Shown: positions 8,326 through 17,368, numbered from the stretch's first letter. The stretch: 36,416 bases of DNA from an uncultured bacterium (GCA_937905825.1 CALCXM010000113.1:1-36416); one strand, 5' to 3'. The notes: generated by a model from the sequence alone, not told the origin. Program-made: numbers and translations.

Positions 8326-11300
8326 TTAAGCGGCTGCGGCTTCTGCCTTGGCAGGAACCTTGACGGTGACGTTATAGGAACCAGCGAAGCTGAGCACGGC
8401 CATAGTGACGACAAAGTCGAACAGCCATGCGAGGGCAATCATGACCCCAGCGAGTGCTCCCATTTGAAAGTTGGGCGAGAAGTCGGAGAGCAGCAGCGTG
8501 CCGAAACCGATCACCAGAATGACGGTGGTGATGGTCATGGCCGCGCCACTTTCGTGCATGGTCTGAACGAGGGCTTCTTGAGGGGCGTAACCGTTGCGCC
8601 GACCGCGCGCGTACTTGGTGAAGAAGTGAATCGTGTCGTCCACGCAAACCCCGAGGGCCACCGAGGACACCAGAATCGCCGGGCCATCCAAGGGCACACC
8701 CAGGAGACCAAACACGCTCAAGGGCAACATGATCGGCAAGAGGTTGGGGATCAAGCTGATGAGCGCGAGCCGCACGGAGCGGAACACGATCCCGATCAGA
8801 AGCGTGATGGCCAAGAGCGCGATCGACATGGACTGCAGGAATCCGGTCGCGAAGAGGTCCGAGGTGCGAGCAAACAACAGGGTCTTGCCCGAGAGGGTCA
8901 TGTCCGCCACCGAACCATGGGTGTCCGAGTCGGCGTCGATGGTTCCCGAGATGCTCGGGAACTCCTCTAGCGCGATGGCTTGGATACGATTGATGGCCCG
9001 CAAGTGATCCATGGAGGTGGCCTGCTCGATGCGTCCTTGCACACGGAACTGCATGCGGTCTGCACTCAGCTGCGTCGTCAGGCTCTCCCCCGGCCGCGCG
9101 CCGCTCTCGTATTGCAAGTAGTACTGGGCGATCAAGTTGGCCCCGGACTGTCCCGGGGTCATGGCCCACTGTTCTGACCATTCATCGAAGTAGAGCCGGG
9201 GTTCACGCAATTCCGGCCCCACGTCGCTTTCCCGGGGCACCCGGTAGGCGGAGGCCTTGTTCTTGTTCTGCACTTGGTTGATCTTGCGCAGGGTGTCGAG
9301 CGGGCTGATGAAGTCCGTCACGATGGCGAGGTCGGAGGTCGGTACCGCCATCTCATTGCGCAGCCGCTGCTCGAATTTCCCGAGGGTCGCCAGGAACTCC
9401 GTGGAGACGCCGATGCGCCGAGCGTTCCAGGCGTCGAACTTGGCGGTGAGCGCTTGGAGCTCGCTCTGCTCCTCCTGCGAGAGGGGCTCGAACTCGTCCG
9501 GGTGCTGCAATTGCCCAACCCTGCGCAACTGGAGTTTCGCCAAGCGCGGCTCCTCATCAGCGCTAAGTGCGGAAGGGGCTGCGGTGCCCGAGGCTTGCGG
9601 GCCACTGAAGACCATCTCCAAGTCGCCGACCCCACCCATGCGTGCTTCCACCCACTTGAAGGCGGTCATGGTCGGGTTGTTGTCGGGGAACATGGCGCGG
9701 AAGTCGCTATCGATTTCCACCCGCGAGACCCCCGCAAAGGAGATCACAACCAACGCGAAGGCGCCCGCCAAGACCTTGCCGCGGTTGCCAAGGATGAGCG
9801 CGACGAAGCGCGTGGAGCGCGGGATGCTGAAGAACTCGGCGACCATGCTGTGCTTCGCTTCGTCCTGAGTTTTGTGATGCGGAATCAACGAGAGCAACGC
9901 GGGCACCATGGTCATGGAGAGCACATACGCCATCACCGTGCCGAAGCTCGCCATGGTTCCGAGCATCTGCACCGGAACCAGGTGGCTGACCGTCAGGGAA
10001 TAGAAACCCACCGCGGTGGTCAGCGAGGTCAACAGCACCGGCAGGGCGTTGCGTTGCATGACCTCCATGATGAGGTCCTTCTTGTTGTCGAACTTTGGAC
10101 GCAGGGCAGCCCAGGAGGCCACCAGGTGAATCGCATCCGCGATGCCCACGGCGGTCAGCATGTTGGGGGACATCATCGTCAGGTTGTTCATCAGATCGCC
10201 CTTGGCGAAGTTTCCGAACACCATGATCAGGATCGAACCGAAGACCACCGCCATGGGCACCAGGACGCCGGCCAAGTTCCTGAAGACCAGGTAGAGCAGG
10301 GCCATGATCACCAGGAACATCAGCGGGATGAACTTGGAGTCTCCCATGCCGACCACTTCGAAGTTGCGCTCGAATAGAGGCGAGCCGGCGATGCGGTAGG
10401 AGAAGGGGGAGCGCGCCTCGGGCGTGAATCCCGGGGGCGCGGGCTCGCCGCTGGCGATGTTGACGAGGATTCCGCCACGCTCTGCGTACTCATCGTACTT
10501 CTGGAGTTCAACGCCGTCCGCGCCGGCCATGCTGTTGAAGCGCGGATCGATCAGCTCCAGGCCTGCAGCACTTTGGGCGTCCGGGTCCTCGATACCCTCC
10601 ACGTAGGCGAGCAGGTCCGCGTACTGCGCTGAAGGAACGGCAAGACCCTGCTCGATGCGCAGGAGATGCTCCAGTCCCACGAGGGACTGGCGCTGCTGGG
10701 CCACGGAGTAGAGCGTCGGGGCGATTTGCTTGGCGGCTTCGTCGCCGTTGAACTCCTCGATCAGACGCTCTTCGTCCACCCGCGGACGCAGGACTTGAAC
10801 TTGGATCACGGACGTATCGCCGGGGTTGTTCAAGATCGTTCCGAGCAGCAGCGGCTCGCCGATGTGGTCGGCAAAGTCCGCGTCCGCTCCGATGACTTGC
10901 CTGAGTCGTGCTTCCCCGATGCGTTCGGCGGTGCGTTCGGCGCCCAGGATGGCGACCATGCGCTCGATGATGTCCTCGTCCGTCAACTCGTTCGGGTCGA
11001 CTTCCACGAGGTCAGAAATGATCAGGCCCTCCTCGGAACCTAAGTCGTCTTCGATCGAGCCCCAACGAATCCAGGGGTTGTAGGTCAAGCTGCGCACGTG
11101 TCGCACGCCGGGGACCTTCAAGAATTGCTCGGTCAGACGCATAATGGTCGCGAGCGACTCGCGGCTGAAAGCGCCGAACTCCTCGTCTTTGGCTTCGATG
11201 GCGATGACGATGTAGTCCTCGGCCACGAAGCGGTCCTCGATCTCGTACCAAGTCGTGACCGCCCGATCCCCTTCACCGAACCACAGGTCCATGGACGGGT

Positions 11301-11523
11301 CGAACACCATGGGGGGCGCGGAAGCCGCCGCTTCCTTGTCGCCGCCCAAGCCAGCTACGGATGCGCTGAACTTGCCCAAGCGCTTCCCGCCGCTGGCAAT
11401 GGCTCCCAGGATGAGCGCCACCATGAGGGCCGTCGAGAGCCAGCGGATGTTGTAGAAGAACGAGACGAGGGGCGAGGTTGGGCTCTTCGGAGCAGCCATG
11501 GAAGCTTCGGGGTCGAGGTTCAT
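8326..11523 (-). CDS. RND/MMPL-family inner-membrane transporter (HAE3-like)
   Basis: A 1065-residue transporter with the duplicated RND layout. There is one N-terminal membrane segment (about 27-45), a large periplasmic domain, a first membrane cluster (about 400-540), another single segment (about 585-605), a second periplasmic domain, and a second cluster (about 890-1055). Each cluster holds the same motif in its fourth helix, GxxxDxxIH (GIADAIHLV near 461, GVCVDDTIHFF near 961), whose Asp residues normally carry protons. This two-fold repeat without a long AcrB-like docking domain fits HAE3/MMPL lipid transporters such as hopanoid and mycolate exporters. It is long for the family because the second half has a charged insertion (about 650-800). 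It heads an operon with the LolA-like, barrel and TetR genes. The first ATG is used; an ATG eight codons later is also possible. Confidence 0.9.
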   Translation of the reverse strand: MNLDPEASMAAPKSPTSPLVSFFYNIRWLSTALMVALILGAIASGGKRLGKFSASVAGLGGDKEAAASAPPMVFDPSMDLWFGEGDRAVTTWYEIEDRFVAEDYIVIAIEAKDEEFGAFSRESLATIMRLTEQFLKVPGVRHVRSLTYNPWIRWGSIEDDLGSEEGLIISDLVEVDPNELTDEDIIERMVAILGAERTAERIGEARLRQVIGADADFADHIGEPLLLGTILNNPGDTSVIQVQVLRPRVDEERLIEEFNGDEAAKQIAPTLYSVAQQRQSLVGLEHLLRIEQGLAVPSAQYADLLAYVEGIEDPDAQSAAGLELIDPRFNSMAGADGVELQKYDEYAERGGILVNIASGEPAPPGFTPEARSPFSYRIAGSPLFERNFEVVGMGDSKFIPLMFLVIMALLYLVFRNLAGVLVPMAVVFGSILIMVFGNFAKGDLMNNLTMMSPNMLTAVGIADAIHLVASWAALRPKFDNKKDLIMEVMQRNALPVLLTSLTTAVGFYSLTVSHLVPVQMLGTMASFGTVMAYVLSMTMVPALLSLIPHHKTQDEAKHSMVAEFFSIPRSTRFVALILGNRGKVLAGAFALVVISFAGVSRVEIDSDFRAMFPDNNPTMTAFKWVEARMGGVGDLEMVFSGPQASGTAAPSALSADEEPRLAKLQLRRVGQLQHPDEFEPLSQEEQSELQALTAKFDAWNARRIGVSTEFLATLGKFEQRLRNEMAVPTSDLAIVTDFISPLDTLRKINQVQNKNKASAYRVPRESDVGPELREPRLYFDEWSEQWAMTPGQSGANLIAQYYLQYESGARPGESLTTQLSADRMQFRVQGRIEQATSMDHLRAINRIQAIALEEFPSISGTIDADSDTHGSVADMTLSGKTLLFARTSDLFATGFLQSMSIALLAITLLIGIVFRSVRLALISLIPNLLPIMLPLSVFGLLGVPLDGPAILVSSVALGVCVDDTIHFFTKYARGRRNGYAPQEALVQTMHESGAAMTITTVILVIGFGTLLLSDFSPNFQMGALAGVMIALAWLFDFVVTMAVLSFAGSYNVTVKVPAKAEAAAA

Positions 11524-11587
11524 CGTTGGTGAGTCGGAGGCTGCGCGAGGAGCCTTTGTGGATCAATCGGTCAAGAAGTGTAACGGC

Positions 11588-11609
11588 TTTTGGACTCTTC
11601 GGTCTAAAA
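11588..11609. promoter_or_regulatory. Inverted repeat, candidate TetR operator
   Basis: The arms read TTTTnGAC and GTCnAAAA, separated by six bases, so seven of eight base pairs in each arm are symmetric. It lies 65 bases upstream of the RND start and about 30 bases downstream of the expected transcription start. The size and symmetry suit a TetR dimer, and the operon codes for a TetR protein. The link is inference. Confidence 0.45.
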
Positions 11610-11646
11610 CATCCAGAAAACTTGGTGTTTGGCCGTAACCGACTGA

Positions 11647-11675
11647 AATATAGGAGCTTGTGGCCTATTGGTCGA
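11647..11675 (-). promoter_or_regulatory. Candidate sigma-70 promoter of the RND operon
   Basis: On the minus strand a TATATT -10 box (11647-11652) follows a weak TCGACC -35 box (11670-11675) with a 17-base spacer. It would start transcription near 11640 and give a leader of roughly 115 bases containing the inverted repeat. Confidence 0.35.
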
Positions 11676-11891
11676 TCTGGAGAAAGCGCTCTTCCGAGTG
11701 ACCTCGGCGGGCCCCATGTGTGGCCGCGGGGGACCGTGCGGGGCTTCAACAGGCCACCTTGAGCGGCCCCGTCCAGTCAGCTGGCCCTGCGGGTTTGGCA
11801 GAAACCAGCCACGCCGCGCACCCCACCCTGGCAATAACGGTGAGGTGTCCCGGCGTCGTGAGCAAGCGGCGCAGCTACTCAAATTGGATGC

Positions 11892-13124
11892 TCACTGCGA
11901 GTCAAAGAATCTGCGGTGCCTTTGGAGCAGTTGGTCGCAACGCTGGGGGCTGGCCACTGCATCGCGAACTCCGCGCTCGACCGTCCCGCCGAGGACAAGC
12001 ACATCACTGCGCGAGAAAAGGTAGCCCGAGTGACTCAAGAGGTAGGGCAGGTCCTGCGCTTCCAAGTGCACGAGTTGTCCGCGAATTGGAACGACCTGCT
12101 CGTCGCCGAAGAGGTCTCCCGCTCCCAAGCCCAGGCAGTTGATCAAGGCATCCGCCGTGAGGTCGCGCAGGTCTTCTACCCGGTCAAAGCGCGCATGGCG
12201 AAACTCCACGCCTTGGGTCAGCAGGTCTGCGCGCAAGCGTGCCAAATAGGTCGGCGGTTCGATCAGGAAGGTCGAGAACCCGTAGCCGCTGGATTGCACG
12301 CCTTCGATCGGCAGCTGCTCAAACGCTTGGACCGGACCGTCATCCCGTACGGGCACTTGGCGCAAGGCAGAGCCCGATTGCTCGGTGGTGTAATTGAGCC
12401 TTGGAAAGACCCCGAAGCCGCGGCCCACCAGGGTTGCGTAGTGCTCGAAGGAACGCTGAACGGATCGCTGAAACAGTTCGCGCTCGGCGTCGTCGCGCCC
12501 GTGGGCGACGAGTGAGGGAGCGAACTGGCCCCCGGCCACGTCGGATGTGGTGTCGGGAGGAAAGTCCTCCGCGAAGACTTGAACCCGAACTCCCATCTCC
12601 ACCAAACGCGTCGCGACCGTGAGCCCATTCACGCCGCAGCCGAGGACTGCCACGTGTTGAACGCCCGGTTGGATGGCCTGCAGCAGATCCAAAACCTCGA
12701 GGGCCGATCCGGGGGAGAGCGTGATGCCCGCTCCACCGTGGCCATAGTTGTGAATCAGCGTGCGGTCATGCAGGCGTTGGGCCTCGATACGAACGGAGCC
12801 GCGGCGGTAGGGCCGGATGCCGGCGACATTGCCGATCACTCTGGCCGCTGAAAGATCGGGTGCGGGCCAGCGGCCACCGGGCAGTCCATCCGGTGTCGGA
12901 GCAGAGGCTGCCGGACGCTGGACTCGGTTGGGATCAAACGGGCTAGGCTCGGAGTTTCCTGTGGAGCTTGCCCCAAGTCTGGCAGTCGACGGATCACTCT
13001 CTGTGATGGAATTTGCGGAACGGCAACCAAGCAATCCGGCGGCTGCAAAGGAGCTGCCCGTCGTCAAAATTTGGCGTCGGTTCCAAGTTCGCTCGCGTGC
13101 TCGGTTTGCTCCGTCAACTTGCAT
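11892..13124 (-). CDS. Exported, circularly permuted D-amino-acid-oxidase-like flavoprotein
   Basis: The 410-residue product starts at the ATG at 13122-13124 (GGAG 10 bases upstream). It opens with a Tat-type signal (Arg16-Arg17 in NRRQILTTGSSF) and a lipobox-like LLGC at 31-34, so it may be a lipoprotein. It resembles D-amino-acid oxidase (DAAO), but the order is changed. The segment that ends normal DAAOs (SAARVIGNVAGIRPYRRG, then TLIHNYGHGGAGITLS, residues 92-137) comes first. The Rossmann FAD motif that starts normal DAAOs (VAVLGCGVNGL, 158-168) comes after it, followed by TTSDVAGGQFAP, YGFSTFLIEP, ALINCLGLGAGDLF and VLVLGGTVERG. Arg104 and Tyr368 match the carboxylate-binding Arg and Tyr of DAAO. 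A role in oxidising D-amino acids or related amines outside the cytoplasm is plausible. It follows the SGNH gene by 140 bases. Confidence 0.82.
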   Translation of the reverse strand: MQVDGANRARERTWNRRQILTTGSSFAAAGLLGCRSANSITESDPSTARLGASSTGNSEPSPFDPNRVQRPAASAPTPDGLPGGRWPAPDLSAARVIGNVAGIRPYRRGSVRIEAQRLHDRTLIHNYGHGGAGITLSPGSALEVLDLLQAIQPGVQHVAVLGCGVNGLTVATRLVEMGVRVQVFAEDFPPDTTSDVAGGQFAPSLVAHGRDDAERELFQRSVQRSFEHYATLVGRGFGVFPRLNYTTEQSGSALRQVPVRDDGPVQAFEQLPIEGVQSSGYGFSTFLIEPPTYLARLRADLLTQGVEFRHARFDRVEDLRDLTADALINCLGLGAGDLFGDEQVVPIRGQLVHLEAQDLPYLLSHSGYLFSRSDVLVLGGTVERGVRDAVASPQRCDQLLQRHRRFFDSQ

Positions 13125-13264
13125 GTCACGACCACTCCAGTTTGCGAAGGCCCTTGCGTTTGCAAGCTTCCCCGCGGTTGCCAAATACCCGCGCGCCGCT
13201 GATGGGCGATCCACTTCGTTCTTGAGCACGCGCTGTGTTCGCCAAGCCTTCTCACAGAAGCCTG

Positions 13265-14488
13265 CTAACGCAGCGCCCAGCCCCTCTCTGTCAATTGGTC
13301 CCGCAAGGCTTGCGCAACCAATCCGTTCCCGGCGGGGGAGTAGTGATTGAACTGTCCCACGAAGAGCTCCTCGTCCCTGAGATCCGCCCGGTATCGATCG
13401 AACCCATCTTGCAAGTCCATGTACCCAATGCCCGCCTCGTCCAACCAGTCCTTGAGCGGTTCGTAGGGCTGGGATTGCTGGGAGCCGCTTGGGAGCACCT
13501 CGTTCGGAAAGAGCAGCACCATCACGTTGGCTTGCTCTTCGCGCACTGCAGCGACGAAGGCCGTCAAGGTCGCCGTCAGCACCGCAAAGGCCTCGTGCTC
13601 CGTCTTGAACCGGCCCGTTGCATCCACGGGTGACAAGTCCGCGAGGGTGCGCTTCCGATTGAGCATCTTGCCCAGGCGGATCGTTGGAAAGAAATCGAAG
13701 TCGCAGGCCGCATACTGCATGGAGAACAGCGAGTCGTTCTCCGCGATCTGTGGCAAGAGGGAAGCGGGATCATCGCGCAAGCGCTCGCAGGCCTTGAGGT
13801 TGGCCAAGGGGTTGGGAACGAGCACCAAGCGCCCATCGACCAGCTTGAAGCGCGGCTTGGTCAAGGGAAAGTCGTAGCTCGTTTTGTAGTACGGTCGCCA
13901 AACATTGATGCCCCGGTACAAGTTCTCGGTCATCACCCCGATGAGCACCACGTTCGGTCGGAAGCTCTTGCCGTCTTCCATGTAGCGCAAGTACGCCTGA
14001 TCCACACCATAGGCGGGGACGCCAAAGTTGAGCACCTGTGCGCTCTTCAGCATGGGTTCCAGCTGAGCCTCCCAAGTGCTCGCGTTGTTCACGTCGTCCC
14101 CGTGGGTGAATGAATCACCGAAGGCCGCGATGCGCACAACTCCCGGGTCGGTCCGAATCGAAACCTCGCGATCTCCGCGCAGTCCCTGTCCGTTGGCCTG
14201 GTAGAGCTTGGTGGATCCGTTAGGACGGGGAGACCATCCCAGGGCCGGATCGTGCTGCAAGTAGGTGCTCTCCCCGGCGATCAGTGAGTCGAGTTTCTCG
14301 AGCACAGGGGCGGGCAGCTGCGTCGTGCTCACCGGATCAAATTCAACGCCGAGGCTGGACTCGAGCAGTTGTAGGCCTGCGAAGGCTCCGATCTCCAGCA
14401 ACAGGTACGCGATGCCTGCGCGCACTGCCCAGCTCAAGGGCGTGCGGCCCGCCGGGGACTCGTTGGCGGTTGACTCAGTGCTGGCCAT
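13265..14488 (-). CDS. Membrane-anchored SGNH/GDSL hydrolase-like protein
   Basis: This 407-residue protein has one N-terminal membrane helix (about 19-41, SWAVRAGIAYLLLEIGAFAGLQLL) after a short cytoplasmic tail, so the catalytic part faces the periplasm. SGNH blocks are visible: FGDSFTHG with Ser126, NFGVPAYGVDQ for the Gly block, MTEN near 187, and FNHYSPAGN with His382 near the end. Such proteins are esterases or acetyltransferases acting on sugars or lipids (AlgX/AlgJ-like types are one option). Its ATG lies 14 bases inside the upstream 900-residue gene, which implies coupling. The block III Asn and the acidic residue are less clear, so activity is likely but not certain. Confidence 0.75.
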   Translation of the reverse strand: MASTESTANESPAGRTPLSWAVRAGIAYLLLEIGAFAGLQLLESSLGVEFDPVSTTQLPAPVLEKLDSLIAGESTYLQHDPALGWSPRPNGSTKLYQANGQGLRGDREVSIRTDPGVVRIAAFGDSFTHGDDVNNASTWEAQLEPMLKSAQVLNFGVPAYGVDQAYLRYMEDGKSFRPNVVLIGVMTENLYRGINVWRPYYKTSYDFPLTKPRFKLVDGRLVLVPNPLANLKACERLRDDPASLLPQIAENDSLFSMQYAACDFDFFPTIRLGKMLNRKRTLADLSPVDATGRFKTEHEAFAVLTATLTAFVAAVREEQANVMVLLFPNEVLPSGSQQSQPYEPLKDWLDEAGIGYMDLQDGFDRYRADLRDEELFVGQFNHYSPAGNGLVAQALRDQLTERGWALR

Positions 14489-17177
14489 GGTCGTGTGCGC
14501 CGCTCGAGATCAACGGGTGGTAGCCGGCAGCAGGAGCGGGTAAGGGTCCCATCTCCAAGAATCCCTTCAACTCTTCATCGTCGGGATTGTCCTCCAAGGC
14601 ATGTCGCAGGACGTCCGATGCACGGGCGTCCCCTGCACGGGCCAAAGTCATGGCCAAGCGCCGCTCGAGTTCCGCATGGTGCGGCGCGAACACAAGCGCT
14701 TGGTCCAAGCTGCGGGCGGCTCCGTGGAAGTCGCCCACCTGACTCTGGGCGTCCGCCAACATGGCCAAGGAGTCAACCGTCGCGTAGCCCGTGGCGTGGG
14801 CTTTCGTGAGACTTTCCACGGCCGCTTCAGGTTCGAGGTACTCGAGGGAGGCTTGCGACAAGGCAATCTCCAGCGCAGGCCAGGGGGAGTGGCGCTCTGC
14901 CGGTGGGATCAAGTAGCGATCCATTTCCTCCACCATGCGCTGGGCTCGCAAGAGGTGCGCAAGGGTTTCGATCAACTCCACGCTCAGTGCGCTCGGTTCC
15001 GCGCCCGCGGCCGCATGGCTGAACTTCTGGTTCGCCTCGTCCACCAATTCGATGCGGTCGATCTCCGAGGTGAAGGGCGAGCTCGCTGTCTGCGCGTTGA
15101 AGTGCGCGGCGAGACCTGCGCCCACACTGGGGGATCGTTCCGCGCTCGCCAGCCGGTTGGCGAAGCGCGCTCGGTGAAAGTCGCCGCGTCTGTTCTTGCG
15201 CATGTTGAGCACTTGCATCATTGGCGCGGGCGGCAGCGGGTCCGCGATTGGGGAAAGGCGTGGGGCGCCCCAACCTCCCTTCGCGACCACTTGCTGCACT
15301 CGCGGACCGTGCGCAATAGCCGCGTACATTTCCGTAAGCCCCGGCGCGCTCAGGAGCACCCCTTCTCCCATGTACTGGGTCTCCAGACCTGCTCCCGCGT
15401 CGAACCAGACCACCACGGTGGCGTCTCCCGTCGACGCCAGGTTGCGGGTGGTCGGCGCGCAGCCTTTGACTGCCGGGACGATCACCAAGTCGTATTCGCC
15501 CGCGGCCAGCCTTGCGCGCGCGGATGCGATCGAAAGGATCTTGCCCGGGAACCAGTTGGGGTTGCCGTCGAAGAGTTGCTGCTCGAGCATTGGCATGGCA
15601 TCTGACCAGGCGGCGCTGCGGTCGATGGTGCCCGCGCCCAAATCGACGAGTGCCAAGGCCCGCGCCGGGTTGAGCTGTCCAACGAACAGCACGCTCGGCT
15701 TGCTGTCCGCTTCGATCTCGCCAAGCATGGCCCAGGACATGCGAATACGATCCAGGTCGAGGGGCGTTTGCGCGGCGTTGGGCGAAAGTGGGCGCCTGTT
15801 CAAAGTGGCGAAGGGCTGGCCGTCCGGGTCCAGCTCGACCGTCAGGAAACCCGCAGGGATGTCATGGCTGATGACTTCGCTGACGACGCGCTTCTCCCAG
15901 GGGGAAAGCATCTTGACGCTTGGCGCTTCCACGAACTGTCCCGTTGCGATCGCAGCGATGGCCGCGACTCCGCCAACAATACGCTGCGTACGTCCGAGAG
16001 CTTTGCTGGTGAGGGCCAGGAGCAGAGCACCCACTCCTGCGAGCAACGCTCCGTACATGGCGATGGAGGAGCAACTCGATTCCTGCACGATCCCCGACGC
16101 ACTCCATTCGAATTCGAGCAAGCGCGGCAGCAAGGCCAACCCACCCGCAGCGCCGACCAAGAGCGCGGCCAATTCCACGGGCTTGCGTAGCAACCCGACC
16201 ATGGCTCCGGCCAAAAATCCCGGCAGCACGAGCAAGGGGCCGGCGATGGCGAGGTCGTATTCGATCATGCCGTGCATCGACAGGTCGAGGTCCATGCTGC
16301 TGAAGGGCAGCAGCTCACCGATGGTGCCTTTGGAGTTCGCGATGTACGTGTGGAGTCCGCGGTCGCTCGACAGGTTCACGAGGGAGCGCAGCGTCAAAAC
16401 GGAGACCAGTGCCGTGCAGGAGCCCACCAGGACCCGAGCGACGCTCGTGTTGCCCGCGCTCTTGATGTTGCGCGTGAAGGCCACGGCAGAGATCAAGGCG
16501 AAGCCCAAGAAGACCGTGCCGAAGACGCTGTCGTCCGCGGCCAAGCCGCCCCCGAGTAGGCGTGTGTTGCGCGCGAGGCCTTCCAGGGTCAGGGCGATGC
16601 CGGCTCCACAGACGGCGATTCCACTGAGGCCACCGCTGGGAAGCGCTTCGTTCGGTGGGCCGCCGTCTGCTTCGAGCGGCTCGTCCTTTCCGGTGCAGCG
16701 GCCGACAGTTGCCAGGGAGATCAAGCCGAGCAATCCAACTCCAACGGTTTCTCCGTGTCCTTCGGGAAAGCCCATGTCGATCAAGAACCAACCGCTCAGC
16801 GCCGCGCCGAGCAGCAACACGATGCGCCCCTTGCGCGGGCGGACGTCGCTGCTTCCTTGGTGACCTGCGATCAATAGAGTGACGATCAACAGGCTGAGCA
16901 CGAACTGCAAGGCGTAGGGGCTCTCGACCCCGTTGAGCCACCAATGCAACCAGTAGCCAATCGATGCGCCAAACAAGATGGCCACCGGACCGACGGAGAC
17001 GCGGGCCGAGCGCAAACCGAGGATCAAGCCCACGGCGACGACCAGCAGAGCGGCGGCGCGGAAAGCCATCGCCCCGCCCCCTGACGAAGCGGGGACCTGC
17101 AGAAGTTCCAAACCCACCGGAGCGCGGAGGGCAGACAAGAGGATTCCGGCGAAGAGACCGATCAAGAAGCTACGCAT
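14475..17177 (-). CDS. Large polytopic membrane protein with C-terminal TPR-like region
   Basis: A 900-residue protein whose first ~430 residues hold about a dozen hydrophobic helices (MRSFLIGLFAGILLSALRA, AALLVVAVGLILGL, YALQFVLSLLIVTLLIAG and more). A soluble domain follows (about 440-690) with Rossmann-like pieces such as PSVLFVGQLNPARALALVDLG and ARLAAGEYDLVIVPAV, which faintly recall spermidine-synthase-like domains fused to membrane segments, but without a recognisable binding site. Residues about 720-880 look like TPR helices (DFHGAARSLDQALVFAPHHAELERRLAM). It leads a three-gene minus-strand group with the SGNH protein (14-base overlap) and the DAAO-like protein. No function is assigned; a role in envelope assembly is a guess from the neighbours. 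Confidence 0.7.
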   Translation of the reverse strand: MRSFLIGLFAGILLSALRAPVGLELLQVPASSGGGAMAFRAAALLVVAVGLILGLRSARVSVGPVAILFGASIGYWLHWWLNGVESPYALQFVLSLLIVTLLIAGHQGSSDVRPRKGRIVLLLGAALSGWFLIDMGFPEGHGETVGVGLLGLISLATVGRCTGKDEPLEADGGPPNEALPSGGLSGIAVCGAGIALTLEGLARNTRLLGGGLAADDSVFGTVFLGFALISAVAFTRNIKSAGNTSVARVLVGSCTALVSVLTLRSLVNLSSDRGLHTYIANSKGTIGELLPFSSMDLDLSMHGMIEYDLAIAGPLLVLPGFLAGAMVGLLRKPVELAALLVGAAGGLALLPRLLEFEWSASGIVQESSCSSIAMYGALLAGVGALLLALTSKALGRTQRIVGGVAAIAAIATGQFVEAPSVKMLSPWEKRVVSEVISHDIPAGFLTVELDPDGQPFATLNRRPLSPNAAQTPLDLDRIRMSWAMLGEIEADSKPSVLFVGQLNPARALALVDLGAGTIDRSAAWSDAMPMLEQQLFDGNPNWFPGKILSIASARARLAAGEYDLVIVPAVKGCAPTTRNLASTGDATVVVWFDAGAGLETQYMGEGVLLSAPGLTEMYAAIAHGPRVQQVVAKGGWGAPRLSPIADPLPPAPMMQVLNMRKNRRGDFHRARFANRLASAERSPSVGAGLAAHFNAQTASSPFTSEIDRIELVDEANQKFSHAAAGAEPSALSVELIETLAHLLRAQRMVEEMDRYLIPPAERHSPWPALEIALSQASLEYLEPEAAVESLTKAHATGYATVDSLAMLADAQSQVGDFHGAARSLDQALVFAPHHAELERRLAMTLARAGDARASDVLRHALEDNPDDEELKGFLEMGPLPAPAAGYHPLISSGAHDHGQH

Positions 17178-17368
17178 GGCCGCAGTGTACGACTCTGGCC
17201 TAGCAGGCCGGTGAAAAAGTCATCCCGCCCCAAAGCCTCATCCTGCGTCCCACGTCGCCGCCCGAACTCCTCGCTGAAGCGACGGAGCCAGCTGCGGGTC
17301 CGGAGGGCGCTGCAGGTTGGATGCTGAGGCTCTGGAACGAAAGCACTTTGAAGGCAGCCGACTAGCGT

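Larger units (their letters stand above)
11524..11891. other. 368-base intergenic region holding the RND operon leader
   Basis: This AT-richer stretch lies upstream of the RND operon and downstream of the DAAO-like gene, which reads in the same direction. It holds a candidate promoter and a 22-base inverted repeat, listed separately. The part from 11680 to 11891 shows no recognisable gene, and no clear terminator for the DAAO-like gene. Confidence 0.5.

Noticed and set aside
11727..11760. GTGGCC / GGCCAC inverted repeat
   Set aside because: Six-base arms with a loop of about 26 bases in GC-rich DNA are expected by chance.
15196..16863. 555-codon plus-strand frame inside the 900-residue membrane protein gene
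   Set aside because: Shadow of the GC-rich membrane protein; the translation is Ser/Pro/Arg-rich without a domain, and the minus-strand frame has credible membrane helices and TPRs.
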